Positions 1 through 9,339 of a DNA stretch of 64,000 nt are shown in pieces. This stretch comes from Streptococcus sp. 29896 (GTDB lineage: Bacteria > Bacillota > Bacilli > Lactobacillales > Streptococcaceae). The notes under the pieces are model-generated. The model saw nothing but the letters and a program-made list of their open reading frames with translations. It had not been told where the DNA came from and did not search any database. The DNA lies in contig NZ_CP118733.1 in the NCBI RefSeq assembly GCF_032594915.1, forward strand, positions 2,069,008 to 2,133,007. The letters run 5' to 3'. The position numbers and the translations under genes were made by a program. Each line of letters begins with the position of its first letter. Position 1 is the first letter of the stretch.

Positions 1-537
1 TTCTTGGCTCGTAAGCAAAGTTTGGTCTTCTTCTTGATTATTCAAATGGTGCCAACCATGGCGGCTCTTACTGCCTTCTTCGTTATGGCCCTCATGCTCA
101 ACGCGCTCAACCAAAGCTGGTTCCTCATCTTCCTCTATGTCGGTGGTGGTATCCCAATGAACGCTTGGCTCATGAAAGGTTACTTCGATACGGTGCCAAT
201 TTCCCTCGATGAATCTGCAAAACTCGATGGTGCTGGTCACTTCAGACGTTTCTGGCAAATCGTTCTTCCTCTTGTTCGCCCAATGATTGCGGTACAGGCG
301 CTTTGGGCTTTCATGGGACCATTTGGAGATTACATCCTATCAAAATTCTTGCTTCGTGAAAAAGAATTCTATACAGTTGCTGTTGGTTTGCAAACCTTCA
401 TTAGTGATGTGAAAAACTTGAAGATTGCTTATTTCTCAGCAGGTGCGATTCTGATTGCCCTTCCGATCTGTATCTTGTTCTTCTTCCTACAAAAGAACTT
501 TGTATCTGGTTTAACAAGTGGTGGCGACAAGGGGTAA
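1..537 (+). CDS. malD: Maltodextrin ABC transporter permease, MalG/MalD type (5' end cut by window)
   Basis: Inner permease subunit of a maltose/maltodextrin importer in the cytoplasmic membrane. The reading frame is open from the first base, so the N-terminus lies outside the window; 178 codons remain. The C-terminal half shows the binding-protein-dependent permease signature (the EAA loop, here [15 protein letters not shown] followed by IVLPLVRP) that docks on the ATPase, between hydrophobic segments near visible residues 10-30, 38-55 and 150-170. The end [12 protein letters not shown] is typical of MalG proteins. It lies just upstream of malA and malR, the pneumococcal malXCDAR order, which is why MalD is preferred over other sugar permeases. 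Confidence 0.9.
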   Translation, partial: FLARKQSLVFFLIIQMVPTMAALTAFFVMALMLNALNQSWFLIFLYVGGGIPMNAWLMKGYFDTVPISLDESAKLDGAGHFRRFWQIVLPLVRPMIAVQALWAFMGPFGDYILSKFLLREKEFYTVAVGLQTFISDVKNLKIAYFSAGAILIALPICILFFFLQKNFVSGLTSGGDKG

Positions 538-629
538 CCTTGTCCCACCTTTTCCCTTTTCCTACTCTTGATATGTTGTTTTTTACTGTTGTATAAGAGT
601 AGCGCCCCACATGATTGAGAAAGGTGCTT

Positions 630-1412
630 ATGTTCCCTTACCCCTTTTCCTACTTTGCTAGTATCTTCCAGCCTCGAAAGATGTTTGCCAATCGCCGGCT
701 AATGACTGTCTGGCAAGGGCTATTTACGACTATTTTTCTAATCGCTCTCTTGGTCATTCCTGCCTCCTTGCAACCTCTTTCTTGGGACACCTATCCTATG
801 GAAAATTTTGTTCAGGGTGTCTATACACCACTTACAGAAGCAGTTGTCGCAGACCTTAAGGAGCATGCCCAACTCACCAATCAGGAATTAACCTATACAG
901 GACAAGGTGTGACAGATAGTGTCACATTCGGGGAGCAAGTCAGCACTGCTAGTGGTTTTACCTACCAATTCGGCAAACAGAAGGTAATCATTCGTAGTGG
1001 CACAGATGTTCTTGCAGAATTGCCCTACCAAGTGTTCACAGCCAGCAGTTTCGATAGTAAGGAAAAACTGACAGCTAGCCTCTCAAAGGCTTGGTTTCAA
1101 GAGTATCCTTTACTAATTAGTCTGTCCATCACCCTGCTATCTGCCTCGATATTGGCTACCAATTTCCTCTTCATCCTTGTCGGTGCGAGCGTATTCCTCT
1201 ATCTGACCAAAAAATCACGTTTTTTCCATATCGGTTCTTTCCGAGAAGCTTACAATCTCAGCCTAAACTGCCTTGGTTTGCCAACCTTATTGGCTTGTTT
1301 AGTGGGGATTTTCGGACAAGCTGTCACGACCGTCTTAACCCTGCAAAACATTTGTTTTGTTCTGGTATTGATTTGGGTCTTTTTCAAAACAAAATTCAGA
1401 GATCAAGTTTAG
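630..1412 (+). CDS. malA: MalA-like DUF1189 membrane protein of the maltodextrin operon
   Basis: A 260-residue membrane protein resembling the DUF1189 family, called MalA in the pneumococcal maltodextrin operon; its biochemical role is not known. Hydrophobic segments are visible near residues 27-45, 160-195 and 215-255, with a polar, probably extracellular stretch at about 60-150. I place the start at the ATG at 630, which has AGAAAGG just upstream, instead of the TTG at 615 that would put this Shine-Dalgarno inside the gene. It follows the permease gene after 92 bases and precedes malR by 9, consistent with one transcript. Confidence 0.8.
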   Translation: MFPYPFSYFASIFQPRKMFANRRLMTVWQGLFTTIFLIALLVIPASLQPLSWDTYPMENFVQGVYTPLTEAVVADLKEHAQLTNQELTYTGQGVTDSVTFGEQVSTASGFTYQFGKQKVIIRSGTDVLAELPYQVFTASSFDSKEKLTASLSKAWFQEYPLLISLSITLLSASILATNFLFILVGASVFLYLTKKSRFFHIGSFREAYNLSLNCLGLPTLLACLVGIFGQAVTTVLTLQNICFVLVLIWVFFKTKFRDQV

Positions 1413-1421
1413 GAGGTTTTT

Positions 1422-2405
1422 ATGCGCGCAACAATTAAAGATGTTGCCAAATTGGCGGGAGTCTCCCCTTCTACCGTAACACGGGTCATTCAAAACAGCC
1501 CTGCTATCAGCCAAAAAACAAAGGACCATGTCCGCAAGGCCATGCAGGAACTCAATTACCACCCCAACCTCAATGCCAGGAGTCTGGTATCTAGTTATAC
1601 TCAAGTCATCGGCCTTGTCTTGCCAGATGATTCGGATATTTTCTACCAGAACCCCTTCTTCCCAACTGCCTTGCGAGGAATCTCTCAGGTCGCTGCAGAT
1701 TACAACTACGCCATCCAGATCAGTACTGGTAAGGACGAAGAGCAGCGCCTAGAAGCTATTTCTCAAATGGTCTACGGTAAGCGTGTTGACGGGCTGATTT
1801 TTCTCTATTCCAAGCCGGATGATCCTCTTGTACAACTGGCGATTCAGCATAACTTCCCCTTCTTAATTCTAGGGAAGGCTTCTTCTCCGTTTGTTTCCTT
1901 AGTCGATAATGACAATATTCAAGCAGGATTCGAGGCGACGACCTACTTCATCAACAAAGGTTTTCAAAATATCGCATTTGTGGCAGGTAACAAAGAATTA
2001 GTTGTATCACAAGACCGTTATCAAGGCTATAAAAATGCCCTCAAGGCCCACAATATCCCCTTGGATGAAAACAAGGTCAAGTTTACCTCTGGTTTCTTGT
2101 TGGAAGATAGCGCCTATAAAATCACACGGAAGCTCATCAAGCAAAAACCGGATGCTATTGTGACCACCGATACCTCTGTTGCAGAAGGGATTGTCCAATA
2201 TCTCACAGAAATCGGCGTAAAACTGCCCATTATTTCCTTTGACTCTGTCAAACCAAAACTAGCAATCGATGCCTACGTCGATGTCCATGCCATTAAATTG
2301 GGCCGGGTAGCCTTTAATACTCTCCACCAAATCATCAACGATAGCAAAGAAAATAAGCAAGTCTGCTACCGTCGTGTGATTCCACATACTATTACTGAAC
2401 TCTAA
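1422..2405 (+). CDS. malR: LacI-family maltose operon repressor MalR
   Basis: DNA-binding sugar-responsive repressor of 327 residues. The N-terminus ATIKDVAKLAGVSPSTVTRV is a textbook LacI helix-turn-helix with hinge helix; residues 60-327 form the periplasmic-binding-protein-like effector domain (GLVLPDDSD, RVDGLIFL, NIAFVAGNKE, PIISFDSVKPKLAIDAY). An excellent AGGAGG lies immediately before the ATG. Its place after a maltodextrin permease and malA, and before pullulanase, indicates control of maltodextrin uptake and breakdown. I saw no convincing MalR operator inside the window; the regulated promoter of the transporter genes lies upstream of base 1. Confidence 0.9.
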   Translation: MRATIKDVAKLAGVSPSTVTRVIQNSPAISQKTKDHVRKAMQELNYHPNLNARSLVSSYTQVIGLVLPDDSDIFYQNPFFPTALRGISQVAADYNYAIQISTGKDEEQRLEAISQMVYGKRVDGLIFLYSKPDDPLVQLAIQHNFPFLILGKASSPFVSLVDNDNIQAGFEATTYFINKGFQNIAFVAGNKELVVSQDRYQGYKNALKAHNIPLDENKVKFTSGFLLEDSAYKITRKLIKQKPDAIVTTDTSVAEGIVQYLTEIGVKLPIISFDSVKPKLAIDAYVDVHAIKLGRVAFNTLHQIINDSKENKQVCYRRVIPHTITEL

Positions 2406-2428
2406 CTTAGAAAGGAGCCTTTTGGCTC

Positions 2429-4477
2429 ATGGCACTTCGTGTATTTCAAGCATATCTAGAGGATGTTGCAAGCATCCGTTTGGTGATGGAAAAGCGTTTC
2501 GACTCTGATTCCATGTCCTTCTCTTTGGAAAATTCCAAATCACATGTAGATCTCTTTATCCACTCCCGATTGGAAGATGACCAGCAGGTTATTTACTATC
2601 TGACCAGCCTTCACGCCCTCAATCTTCAAGAGAATTATACTCTCTACGACCAAGACCGCAATGCTGTGGAATTGGGCTATGGGGCTATTGTCCGCTCTAC
2701 TTTATTTGAAAAGACCTTTACCTATTCAGGCAATGACCTAGGAGCTAGCTACACTGCCCAAGAAACCTCCTTCAAGTTCTGGGGTCCGATTTCCAAGGCT
2801 GTCTTTGTCGTGGTGGAGGGCCAGCCCCATGCCATGACCCTGACAGAAAAAGGTGTCTGGCAGGCGCAGGTGACAGGGGATTTGGAAGGCAAGTCCTACC
2901 ACTATCTCCACAAGGTCAACGGCCAATGGCTTTCTGTCCACGACCCTTATGCTCTATCTTCCAAAGTCAATTCTGGTGATTCCTACATCATCGATCTCAA
3001 AAAACTGGCTAAACCAAGTCGGGCAAAAACACAGCTTCCGATGTCCCAAGCCATTGTTTATGAAATGAGCGTCCGAGACTTTTCACAACAAAGAGAGGCT
3101 GGTTTCCAACACCGCAGTCAATTTGCTGGCTTGACCGAATCACCTGTCCTAGACGGTATGAAACTGGGCATGGACTATATCAAACAGCTGGGTGTAACTC
3201 ATATCCAACTCCTGCCTCTTTATGACTTTGGTAGTGTGGATGAAAATAAACCCCAAGCTGTTTACAACTGGGGCTATGACCCTGTTCAGTACAATGTTCC
3301 TGAAGGATCTTTCTCCAGCCAGCCAAACGATCCCTATGCCCGCATTCGCGAATTACAAACTGCCATTCAGGCCTATCATGATGCGGATATTTCTGTCATC
3401 ATGGATGTGGTTTACAACCACGTGTATCATGCAGAAGAATATGCCTTTGAACGCATTGTTCCCGGCTATTTCTACCGTTACAACCAAGACGGTTTCCGGA
3501 CGGACGGAACCTTCTGTGGCAACGATGTCGCCAGCGAACGAAGCATGGTCCGCAACTATATCAAGCAGTCCCTCCGTCAATGGACCAGCCTCTATGGTTT
3601 TGACGGCTTCCGCTTTGACCTCATGGGTATCCTGGATATCCAGACCATGAATGAGATTGCGGCGGAACTCAAAGAACTTCACCCAAACATCTACCTCTAC
3701 GGTGAAGGTTGGAAAATGGGGACTGGTTTGGACTTTGACCTGCTAGCTCATCAGTATAATGCTGGTCAAATGGAAGACCTTGGTTTCTTCAATGATGACT
3801 ACCGCGATACCTTCAAGAAGCTCCTGCTCAACCCGCAACGTCTGGTAGAAAAGAACTTGCATGAGAAAATCCAGCATCTGCTGGCAGGTAGCCATTACAG
3901 CCACTTCCTGTCGCCTGACCAGTCTGTCAACTATCTGGAGTGCCATGACAATGCGACTGTCTTTGATTATCTCCATATTGAAAACCCTGACTGGACACCG
4001 CAGCAGCAAAAACGGGCTGCCAGCTTTGGTCTGCAACTTGTCTTGATTTCGCAAGGTTTGGCCTTTATCCATGCTGGACAGGAGTTCTTCCGGACAAAAG
4101 ATGAGATTGACAATACCTACAATGTCACCGATGCCATTAACCACCTGGACTGGACCCGTGCTGTTCATTATCAAGAGCATATCCAGTTCATCCGCGCCTT
4201 GATTGCTCTTCGCAAGCAGTACCCTGAACTCAGTCAAGCATCTTATACGACCATTGAGAGAAGCTGTGATTTCTACTGGTTAACAGAATTTGTCCTCCGC
4301 TATCAGATCAAGACAGCAGATGGTGTTCTCCAATTTATCATCAACTTTGCTACAAGCGATTTTACCTATGAAAAAGAAGAAGACAAGGCTGTCCTCTTCA
4401 ATTACCCTGCTGTAGATGATCCAGACCAACAAATCCTGACCATTGCCGGACAAAGTATTTGTGTCTTAAATGGCTAA
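2429..4477 (+). CDS. pulA: Type I pullulanase (cytosolic debranching enzyme)
   Basis: Hydrolyses alpha-1,6 branches in maltodextrins or glycogen-like chains. The 682-residue protein lacks a signal peptide or LPXTG anchor, so it is the intracellular enzyme, not the large surface pullulanase. It contains the type I signature YNWGYDP, and GH13 regions DVVYNH, GFRFDLMG (nucleophile Asp), YGEGW (acid/base Glu) and ECHDN. A starch-binding-like and CBM48-type N-terminal part covers about residues 1-190. It follows malR by 23 bases and would complete intake-to-breakdown of branched maltodextrins. The Shine-Dalgarno sits in a small hairpin (GAGCC-TTTT-GGCTC, 2415-2428) directly before the ATG. Confidence 0.92.
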   Translation: MALRVFQAYLEDVASIRLVMEKRFDSDSMSFSLENSKSHVDLFIHSRLEDDQQVIYYLTSLHALNLQENYTLYDQDRNAVELGYGAIVRSTLFEKTFTYSGNDLGASYTAQETSFKFWGPISKAVFVVVEGQPHAMTLTEKGVWQAQVTGDLEGKSYHYLHKVNGQWLSVHDPYALSSKVNSGDSYIIDLKKLAKPSRAKTQLPMSQAIVYEMSVRDFSQQREAGFQHRSQFAGLTESPVLDGMKLGMDYIKQLGVTHIQLLPLYDFGSVDENKPQAVYNWGYDPVQYNVPEGSFSSQPNDPYARIRELQTAIQAYHDADISVIMDVVYNHVYHAEEYAFERIVPGYFYRYNQDGFRTDGTFCGNDVASERSMVRNYIKQSLRQWTSLYGFDGFRFDLMGILDIQTMNEIAAELKELHPNIYLYGEGWKMGTGLDFDLLAHQYNAGQMEDLGFFNDDYRDTFKKLLLNPQRLVEKNLHEKIQHLLAGSHYSHFLSPDQSVNYLECHDNATVFDYLHIENPDWTPQQQKRAASFGLQLVLISQGLAFIHAGQEFFRTKDEIDNTYNVTDAINHLDWTRAVHYQEHIQFIRALIALRKQYPELSQASYTTIERSCDFYWLTEFVLRYQIKTADGVLQFIINFATSDFTYEKEEDKAVLFNYPAVDDPDQQILTIAGQSICVLNG

Positions 4478-4556
4478 AATAGGACTTGAGACGGAGGAAA
4501 TGGAGAGCGAGATTGGTTATACTATAGTCAATCCTAAATATTTTTCATAATCTCCT

Positions 4557-4588
4557 TAAAAACTCACCGATTACTCGGTGAGTTTTTT
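4557..4588. terminator. Bidirectional rho-independent terminator between pulA and nrdI
   Basis: Perfect stem AACTCACCGA / TCGGTGAGTT with loop TTAC, flanked by A-runs on the left and T-runs on the right, between two convergent genes. It can end the mal-pulA transcript on the plus strand and the nrdI transcript on the minus strand. Confidence 0.9.
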
Positions 4589-4592
4589 GCGT

Positions 4593-5057
4593 CTATGCTT
4601 TTTCTTCCATGAGGGCTATAATCTTATGACCGATTCGTTCAATATCATTTTGAAGGCCACGGAGTTCGAAGTTATCAATCACAGGAAAGCCAAATCGCTC
4701 GGCATATTGCTTAGCAGTCAAGCAATATTGGTTGTTGAAATTGCGATTGCCCGATCCCACAACTCCCAGACAGAGCTCTGCATTGTCCCCAAAAGCGATA
4801 AAATCGCCCAGGGGATTGGTCAGAATCTCCACATCTCCGTTATCCACACCGTTTCCGCCTTCCAGATAGGTGGGAAGAAAGGCGACAAAAGGAGCATCCA
4901 GCTGGTAAAAGGGAATGTCCTGCTTAACCAGGTCCTTGACATGAACGGGCTCCACCTGCCAGTCGGTCTGGAATTGGAAAAAGCCTTTCAGGCGTTTGAC
5001 AAAACTTTCTGTATTGCCACTCAAGCTAATATAGACGAGGTAAATGGTCGGTTTCAT
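4593..5057 (-). CDS. nrdI: NrdI-like flavodoxin for class Ib ribonucleotide reductase
   Basis: A 154-residue flavodoxin-like protein. NrdI supplies oxidant to assemble the Mn-tyrosyl radical cofactor of NrdF. The FMN phosphate loop (SLSGNTESF near residue 11), the GVVGSGNRNFNNQY segment near residue 100 and the ELRGLQNDIERI end fit the NrdI family and its usual length. I choose the ATG at 5057 because GGAGAGGAG precedes it; the alternative start five codons upstream has no such site. nrdE, nrdF and nrdH are not in the window, so the gene stands alone here, but its promoter carries two NrdR boxes, which supports the assignment. Confidence 0.88.
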   Translation of the reverse strand: MKPTIYLVYISLSGNTESFVKRLKGFFQFQTDWQVEPVHVKDLVKQDIPFYQLDAPFVAFLPTYLEGGNGVDNGDVEILTNPLGDFIAFGDNAELCLGVVGSGNRNFNNQYCLTAKQYAERFGFPVIDNFELRGLQNDIERIGHKIIALMEEKA

Positions 5058-5078
5058 AAGTCTCCTCTCCAAAGAAAA

Positions 5079-5133
5079 ACACTACATATAGAATACGAAT
5101 ACTATTGTACTCCTATATGTAGTGTTTTGTCAA
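5079..5133 (-). promoter_or_regulatory. nrdI promoter with paired NrdR boxes
   Basis: On the minus strand TTGACA (5128-5133) and TACAAT (5104-5109) are 18 bases apart, a strong sigma-A promoter for nrdI. Two sequences close to the NrdR consensus (acaCwAtATaTwGtgt) lie at 5110-5125, inside the spacer, and 5079-5094, over the start-site region. Their starts are 31 bases apart, about three helical turns, as expected for paired NrdR boxes. The outer halves form an inverted repeat. Repression by NrdR when dATP is plentiful is inferred. Confidence 0.85.
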
Positions 5134-6066
5134 TTAGTCACTTTCCACGAAATGTCCAATGATGTTGACATTATCTGCGACAGATACAAAGGCTTTGGGA
5201 TCGGCCTTTTTCATAATCTGCTTGAAATCGTTAAACTCGGCACGGGTGATAATGGTGATGAGAATGGTTTTTTGCTCATGATTATAAGCTCCTTCTGCAC
5301 CGTTGATAATGGTCACACCACGATTGAGTTTCTTGTGAATCTTTTTAATGACCCGATCAGGCTGATTGGTGATAATCATGGCCTGCATCCGCTTTTGTTT
5401 GACAAAGATAGCATCTGTCATCCGACTGGAGATAAACAGCGCAACCATTGAATATAGGGCATATTGCCAGCCAAAGGTCATCCCTGCAATCAACATAATC
5501 ATAATGTTGACAATCAAGGAAATGGAGCCAACTTGACGTCCCGTCTTCTTCCGTATCAAAATGGACACGATGTCCGTGCCACCGCTAGACACGTTATTCC
5601 GCAGGGCAAATCCAATCCCAGTCCCCAACATCAGCCCCCCGAAAATTGCATTGACCAAGGGATCCGTTGTCAAGGTCACATGGGGCATGAACTGGATAAA
5701 GAGCGAGCTAAAGGTAACGGTGATAAAGGTAAAAATGGTAAACTTGTAGCCAATCTTTCGCCAAGCCAGGATCAAAAGTGGAATATTGAGCCCGTAGTAG
5801 ACCAAGGCAATGGGAAGGTCCAGGTTGGCATAGGTTTCAGCCAGAGCAGAAACAATCTGAGCCAATCCTGTTACGCCTGAGGAATACACCTGTCCTGGCC
5901 GAAAAAAGAAATTGACCGCAATACTAGATAGGAGTCCATATATAATGGACCCCGATATCCGTTCCGCATAGCGTTCTTTGGAGATTCCTGATAGAATCGA
6001 CCAGAACTTGTTCTTTCTAGCCATCCTCAAAAAAACAACTCGTTGTTTTCTGAAAAATCTATTCAT
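5134..6066 (-). CDS. YitT-family membrane protein (DUF161/DUF2179)
   Basis: About 310 residues: a basic N-terminus, five to six hydrophobic helices (about residues 30-190, with [21 protein letters not shown] and the family-typical [10 protein letters not shown]), then a soluble C-terminal DUF2179 domain ([20 protein letters not shown]). The function of the YitT family is not established. The ATG at 6066 overlaps the aspS stop, suggesting translational coupling; no clear Shine-Dalgarno is visible, and an internal ATG at 6024 remains possible. A paralogue is encoded at 54807-55670. Confidence 0.85.
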   Translation of the reverse strand: MNRFFRKQRVVFLRMARKNKFWSILSGISKERYAERISGSIIYGLLSSIAVNFFFRPGQVYSSGVTGLAQIVSALAETYANLDLPIALVYYGLNIPLLILAWRKIGYKFTIFTFITVTFSSLFIQFMPHVTLTTDPLVNAIFGGLMLGTGIGFALRNNVSSGGTDIVSILIRKKTGRQVGSISLIVNIMIMLIAGMTFGWQYALYSMVALFISSRMTDAIFVKQKRMQAMIITNQPDRVIKKIHKKLNRGVTIINGAEGAYNHEQKTILITIITRAEFNDFKQIMKKADPKAFVSVADNVNIIGHFVESD

Positions 6067-7810
6067 TTTCAAGTTCAATCTGTAATGCTAATTCCTCTAA
6101 TTGAGCTAAGGCAACTGTACTTGGAGCCTGGGTCATCGGATCAGACGCCTTGTTGTTCTTCGGAAAGGCAATAACTTCACGGATATTGTCCTCACCAGCC
6201 AAGAGCATGACAAAGCGGTCCAAGCCGATTGCCAAACCTCCGTGTGGTGGGAAACCGTAGTCCATAGCTTCCAACAGGAAACCAAACTGTTCATGGGCAT
6301 CCTCAGCTGAGAAACCAAGTGCCTTGAACATCCGCTCTTGCATGTCTTTTTGGTTGATACGAAGGCTACCGCCACCCAATTCATAACCATTCAAAACAAT
6401 ATCGTAGGCAACTGCACGTACCTGCGCCAAATCACCATCCAAATGATGAGCTGTTTCTTCCGTCGGCAAGGTGAACGGGTGGTGTGCACTCATGTAGCGA
6501 CCTTCCTCTTCAGACCACTCGAACATTGGCCAGTCTACAATCCAAAGGAAGTTAAACTTGCTTTCGTCAATCAAACCTTGCTCTTTTGCCAAGCGGTTAC
6601 GCAAAGCTCCCAGGGTATTATTGGCTACTTCCAATTCATCCGCCACAAAGAGAACCAGGTCCTTATCTTCAAGTTGTAAACTTGCTGTCAACTTATCTGT
6701 AATACCTGTCAAGAACTTAGCAACTGGACCCGCTAATTCTCCCTTGTCTACTTTAACCCAAGCAAGTCCCTTGGCACCAAATTGTTTGGCGTATTCTGTT
6801 AATTTATCAATGTCTTTACGTGAGTAGCTATCCGCCGCACCCTTGACCACAATGGCTTTAACAACTGGTGCTTCTGAGAAGACTTTGAAGTCAACTTCCT
6901 TGACAAGTTCTGTCAAGTCTTGTAAAAGCATTTCAAAACGAGTATCTGGTTTATCTGAACCGTAGAAGTTCATAGCATAATCATAGCCCATACGAGGGAA
7001 TGGCAAGGTCACATCGATTCCTTTGGTATCTTTCAAGACCTTAGCAATCAAGCCTTCTACGATATCTTGGATTTCAACTTCATTCAAGAATGAGGTTTCC
7101 AAGTCCACCTGTGTAAACTCAGGTTGACGGTCCCCACGCAAGTCCTCATCACGGAAACACTTAACGATTTGGTAGTAACGGTCAAAACCAGCGTTCATCA
7201 AGAGCTGTTTGGTAATCTGTGGGCTCTGTGGAAGGGCATAGAAATGACCTTTGGACACACGAGATGGCACCAAGTAGTCACGCGCACCTTCTGGTGTTGA
7301 CTTGGTCAACATTGGCGTCTCCACATCAATAAATTCCAAGTCATCCAGATAATTGCGAATGCTGTGGGTTACAGCCGCACGTAATTTGAAGTTGTTGAGC
7401 ATTTCTGGACGGCGAAGATCCAAATAACGGTAACGAAGACGGGTATCATCGCTGGCTTCAATGCCATCCTTGATTTCAAATGGAGTTGTCTTAGCCGTGT
7501 TCAAAACTGTCAAGCTGGTTACTTGTAGCTCAACCGCTCCTGTTGGAATGGCGTCATTGGCCTGCTCACGCGCTACAACAGTTCCTGTCACCTCAATAAC
7601 AAATTCAGAGCGAAGCCCCTCTGCTTTTGCCATCAATTCTGCATCTACTGACTCAGGATTAATCACCAACTGCATAATCCCTTCACGATCACGTAAATCG
7701 ATGAAAATCAGACCGCCTAAGTCACGGCGACGCCCAACCCAACCTTTCAAAGTTATGTCTTGTCCGATGTGCTCTGTCCGAACACGTCCTGCATACATAG
7801 AACGTTTCAT
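6059..7810 (-). CDS. aspS: Aspartyl-tRNA synthetase
   Basis: Class IIb synthetase, 583 residues, charging tRNA-Asp. The N-terminal OB-fold anticodon-binding domain ([20 protein letters not shown]), class II motif 2 ([19 protein letters not shown]), the bacterial GAD insertion domain (about residues 300-420) and motif 3 ([15 protein letters not shown]) are all present, at the normal bacterial length. The upstream region has an extended -10 (TGATAGAAT) and the Shine-Dalgarno AGAGGAAG. The distal gene yitT overlaps its stop codon, so the two probably share a transcript. Confidence 0.98.
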   Translation of the reverse strand: MKRSMYAGRVRTEHIGQDITLKGWVGRRRDLGGLIFIDLRDREGIMQLVINPESVDAELMAKAEGLRSEFVIEVTGTVVAREQANDAIPTGAVELQVTSLTVLNTAKTTPFEIKDGIEASDDTRLRYRYLDLRRPEMLNNFKLRAAVTHSIRNYLDDLEFIDVETPMLTKSTPEGARDYLVPSRVSKGHFYALPQSPQITKQLLMNAGFDRYYQIVKCFRDEDLRGDRQPEFTQVDLETSFLNEVEIQDIVEGLIAKVLKDTKGIDVTLPFPRMGYDYAMNFYGSDKPDTRFEMLLQDLTELVKEVDFKVFSEAPVVKAIVVKGAADSYSRKDIDKLTEYAKQFGAKGLAWVKVDKGELAGPVAKFLTGITDKLTASLQLEDKDLVLFVADELEVANNTLGALRNRLAKEQGLIDESKFNFLWIVDWPMFEWSEEEGRYMSAHHPFTLPTEETAHHLDGDLAQVRAVAYDIVLNGYELGGGSLRINQKDMQERMFKALGFSAEDAHEQFGFLLEAMDYGFPPHGGLAIGLDRFVMLLAGEDNIREVIAFPKNNKASDPMTQAPSTVALAQLEELALQIELENE

Positions 7811-7894
7811 TTTCTTCCTCTTTTACTCTTTAATATACTCATTCATTCTATCATAAAACGGTTGATTTTTGGGGGAATTTGGCAAGAAAATTAC

Positions 7895-7920
7895 AAAACC
7901 AGCCTTATAAAGCTGGTTTT
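7895..7920 (-). terminator. Terminator overlapping the acetyltransferase stop codon
   Basis: Stem AAAACCAGC / GCTGGTTTT with the stop codon of the 7905-8354 gene lying in the loop; on the minus strand the right arm ends in T-run. The symmetrical A/T flanks allow bidirectional action. Confidence 0.75.
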
Positions 7921-8354
7921 ACATACAACATATCCAGATGAGGAATGCCGTCCTCCAGATAGACTTCCGAAACTGGCTCAAAGCCCAGTGACCGATAAAA
8001 ATCTTCTAGGTGGGCTTGGGCTCCGATCTTAATCTGACTTTCTTGCAAGTCTTGGACAATATAGTCAATCGCCTCTTGCATCATAGGCCTACCCAATCCT
8101 CTTCCGCGGTGACTTCCCCTGATGACTACCCGCCCAATCGATGCCTCCTCATAGCTTAGTCCAGCTGGCAAGATACGGAGATAGGCGATCATTTCTCCTG
8201 CTTCTTCGGCAAAAAGGTGGTAAGAGGCTGGGTCTTTGCCGTCTATTTCTGGATAGGGGCAGGCTTGCTCCACTACAAAGACATCTGTTCTCAAGGCTAG
8301 GATAGCGTATAGCTGGTCCAAGGTCAGTTGGTCAAAGCTACATAAGCTCCACTT
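7905..8354 (-). CDS. GNAT-family N-acetyltransferase, ElaA-like
   Basis: A 149-residue protein of the ElaA/GNAT type. Visible hallmarks are the ElaA-like start with DVFVVEQACPYPEIDGKD, the acetyl-CoA pyrophosphate loop region IGRVVIRGSHRGRGLGRPM near residue 75-93, and the C-terminal AHLEDFYRSLGFEPVSEVYLEDGI, where a Tyr may act as acid. The substrate is unknown. The ATG at 8354 has GGAGAAAG upstream; a longer start at 8390 would overlap the preceding reductase gene and lacks a site. It follows the aldo/keto reductase by 13 bases, so the two are probably cotranscribed. Confidence 0.88.
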   Translation of the reverse strand, partial: KWSLCSFDQLTLDQLYAILALRTDVFVVEQACPYPEIDGKDPASYHLFAEEAGEMIAYLRILPAGLSYEEASIGRVVIRGSHRGRGLGRPMMQEAIDYIVQDLQESQIKIGAQAHLEDFYRSLGFEPVSEVYLEDGIPHLDMLYVKPAL

Positions 8355-8367
8355 CATTTCTTTCTCC

Positions 8368-9279
8368 TTATGGCAAGATGTTGCCGGCACTTCTATAAAT
8401 CTCGTACCATTCTGGTCTAGTTAGGGTAATCTGGCTTGCTTGAGCAATCTTTCTCAGGCGATCTGGATTCATAGAGCCAACAATGGTTTGAATTTTAGAT
8501 GGATGTCTCAAAATCCAAGCTACGACAATGGTTTCATGTGAAACATGGTACCGCTCTGCTATTTCCCCAAGGGTCTGATTAAGGGATGCATAGTCAGGGT
8601 GGTTGGCGAAAATCCCCTGCTGCAAGTCAATCAGGAAGGGAGACCAGGCCTGAATGGTAATCTTTTTTAGTTGACAGTAGTCGATGAGGCCGCCATCCCG
8701 CATGGTCGCCGCATCATCTTTCATATTGACGTGAAGCCCCGCATCAATCAAAGGCGTGTGGGCAGGGGATAGTTGGAGTTGGTTGACCGCTAGGGGCTGG
8801 TCTAGATAGGACTGGAGCAACTCCATTTGGTATATGTTCTGGTTGCTGACTCCAAAGTGTCGGACCTTGCCTGATTGCTTCAAGAAACGGAAGGCTTCTG
8901 CCACTTCCTCTGCTTCCATAAGGGCATCTGGTCGGTGGAGGGCCAAAACATCCAGATAGTCCGTTCCCAGCCGCTTGAGAATGCCGTCCACAGACTCCAA
9001 GATGTAATCCTTGGAAAAGTCAAAATAGCCCTTACGAATGCCGCATTTTGACTGGAGAATCATGTCCTCACGCTTGAGTCCTGCCAACTTGGCTCCCTGA
9101 GAAAAGCGGATTTCTGACTCACCGCCGCCATAAATATCGGCATGGTCAAAGAAGTTAATTCCCTGCTCCACCACGGTTTCTAATACCTTAGCCGTTTCTT
9201 GCTCGCTTAAGCTGGCCATTCGCATACAGCCCAGACCAATCCGCGATACTTCCAATCCTGTTTGTCCTAATTGTTGCAT
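8368..9279 (-). CDS. Aldo/keto reductase (YdhF-like)
   Basis: NADPH-dependent oxidoreductase of 303 residues in the (beta/alpha)8 aldo/keto reductase family. The catalytic Asp-Tyr pair is in NFFDHADIYGGGESE, the Lys in LQSKCGI and the His in LALHRPD; the C-terminal cofactor-binding segment IVGSMNPDRLRKI follows. Length and motifs resemble YdhF/Tas-like bacterial members; the physiological substrate cannot be told. The start ATG at 9279 has GGAGG nine bases upstream. The upstream terminator at 9313-9339 separates it from the DUF4956 gene. Confidence 0.9.
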   Translation of the reverse strand: MQQLGQTGLEVSRIGLGCMRMASLSEQETAKVLETVVEQGINFFDHADIYGGGESEIRFSQGAKLAGLKREDMILQSKCGIRKGYFDFSKDYILESVDGILKRLGTDYLDVLALHRPDALMEAEEVAEAFRFLKQSGKVRHFGVSNQNIYQMELLQSYLDQPLAVNQLQLSPAHTPLIDAGLHVNMKDDAATMRDGGLIDYCQLKKITIQAWSPFLIDLQQGIFANHPDYASLNQTLGEIAERYHVSHETIVVAWILRHPSKIQTIVGSMNPDRLRKIAQASQITLTRPEWYEIYRSAGNILP

Positions 9280-9312
9280 GTGATTGCCTCCTATTCTGAC
9301 TTCATTATATAC

Positions 9313-9339
9313 GAAAAAAGAGATTGTTGCCAATCTCTT
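9313..9339 (-). terminator. Terminator after the VTC-DUF4956 operon
   Basis: Perfect stem AAGAGATTG / CAATCTCTT with a four-base loop, followed on the minus strand by TTTTTT. It begins at the stop codon of the DUF4956 gene, so it closes that operon. Confidence 0.85.

Noticed and set aside
5094..5101. TACGAATA, the streptococcal competence (ComX) box
   Set aside because: It lies inside the nrdI regulatory region, points away from any gene start, and an 8-base match is expected by chance in a window of this size.
4578..5880. Long plus-strand frames opposite nrdI and the YitT gene
   Set aside because: They are complementary-strand shadows of well-supported genes with family motifs; no ribosome-binding sites.
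8530..8545. Possible third parS site (GGTTTCATGTGAAACA)
   Set aside because: Two mismatches including loss of the central CG; weaker than the other two sites and within a coding region.
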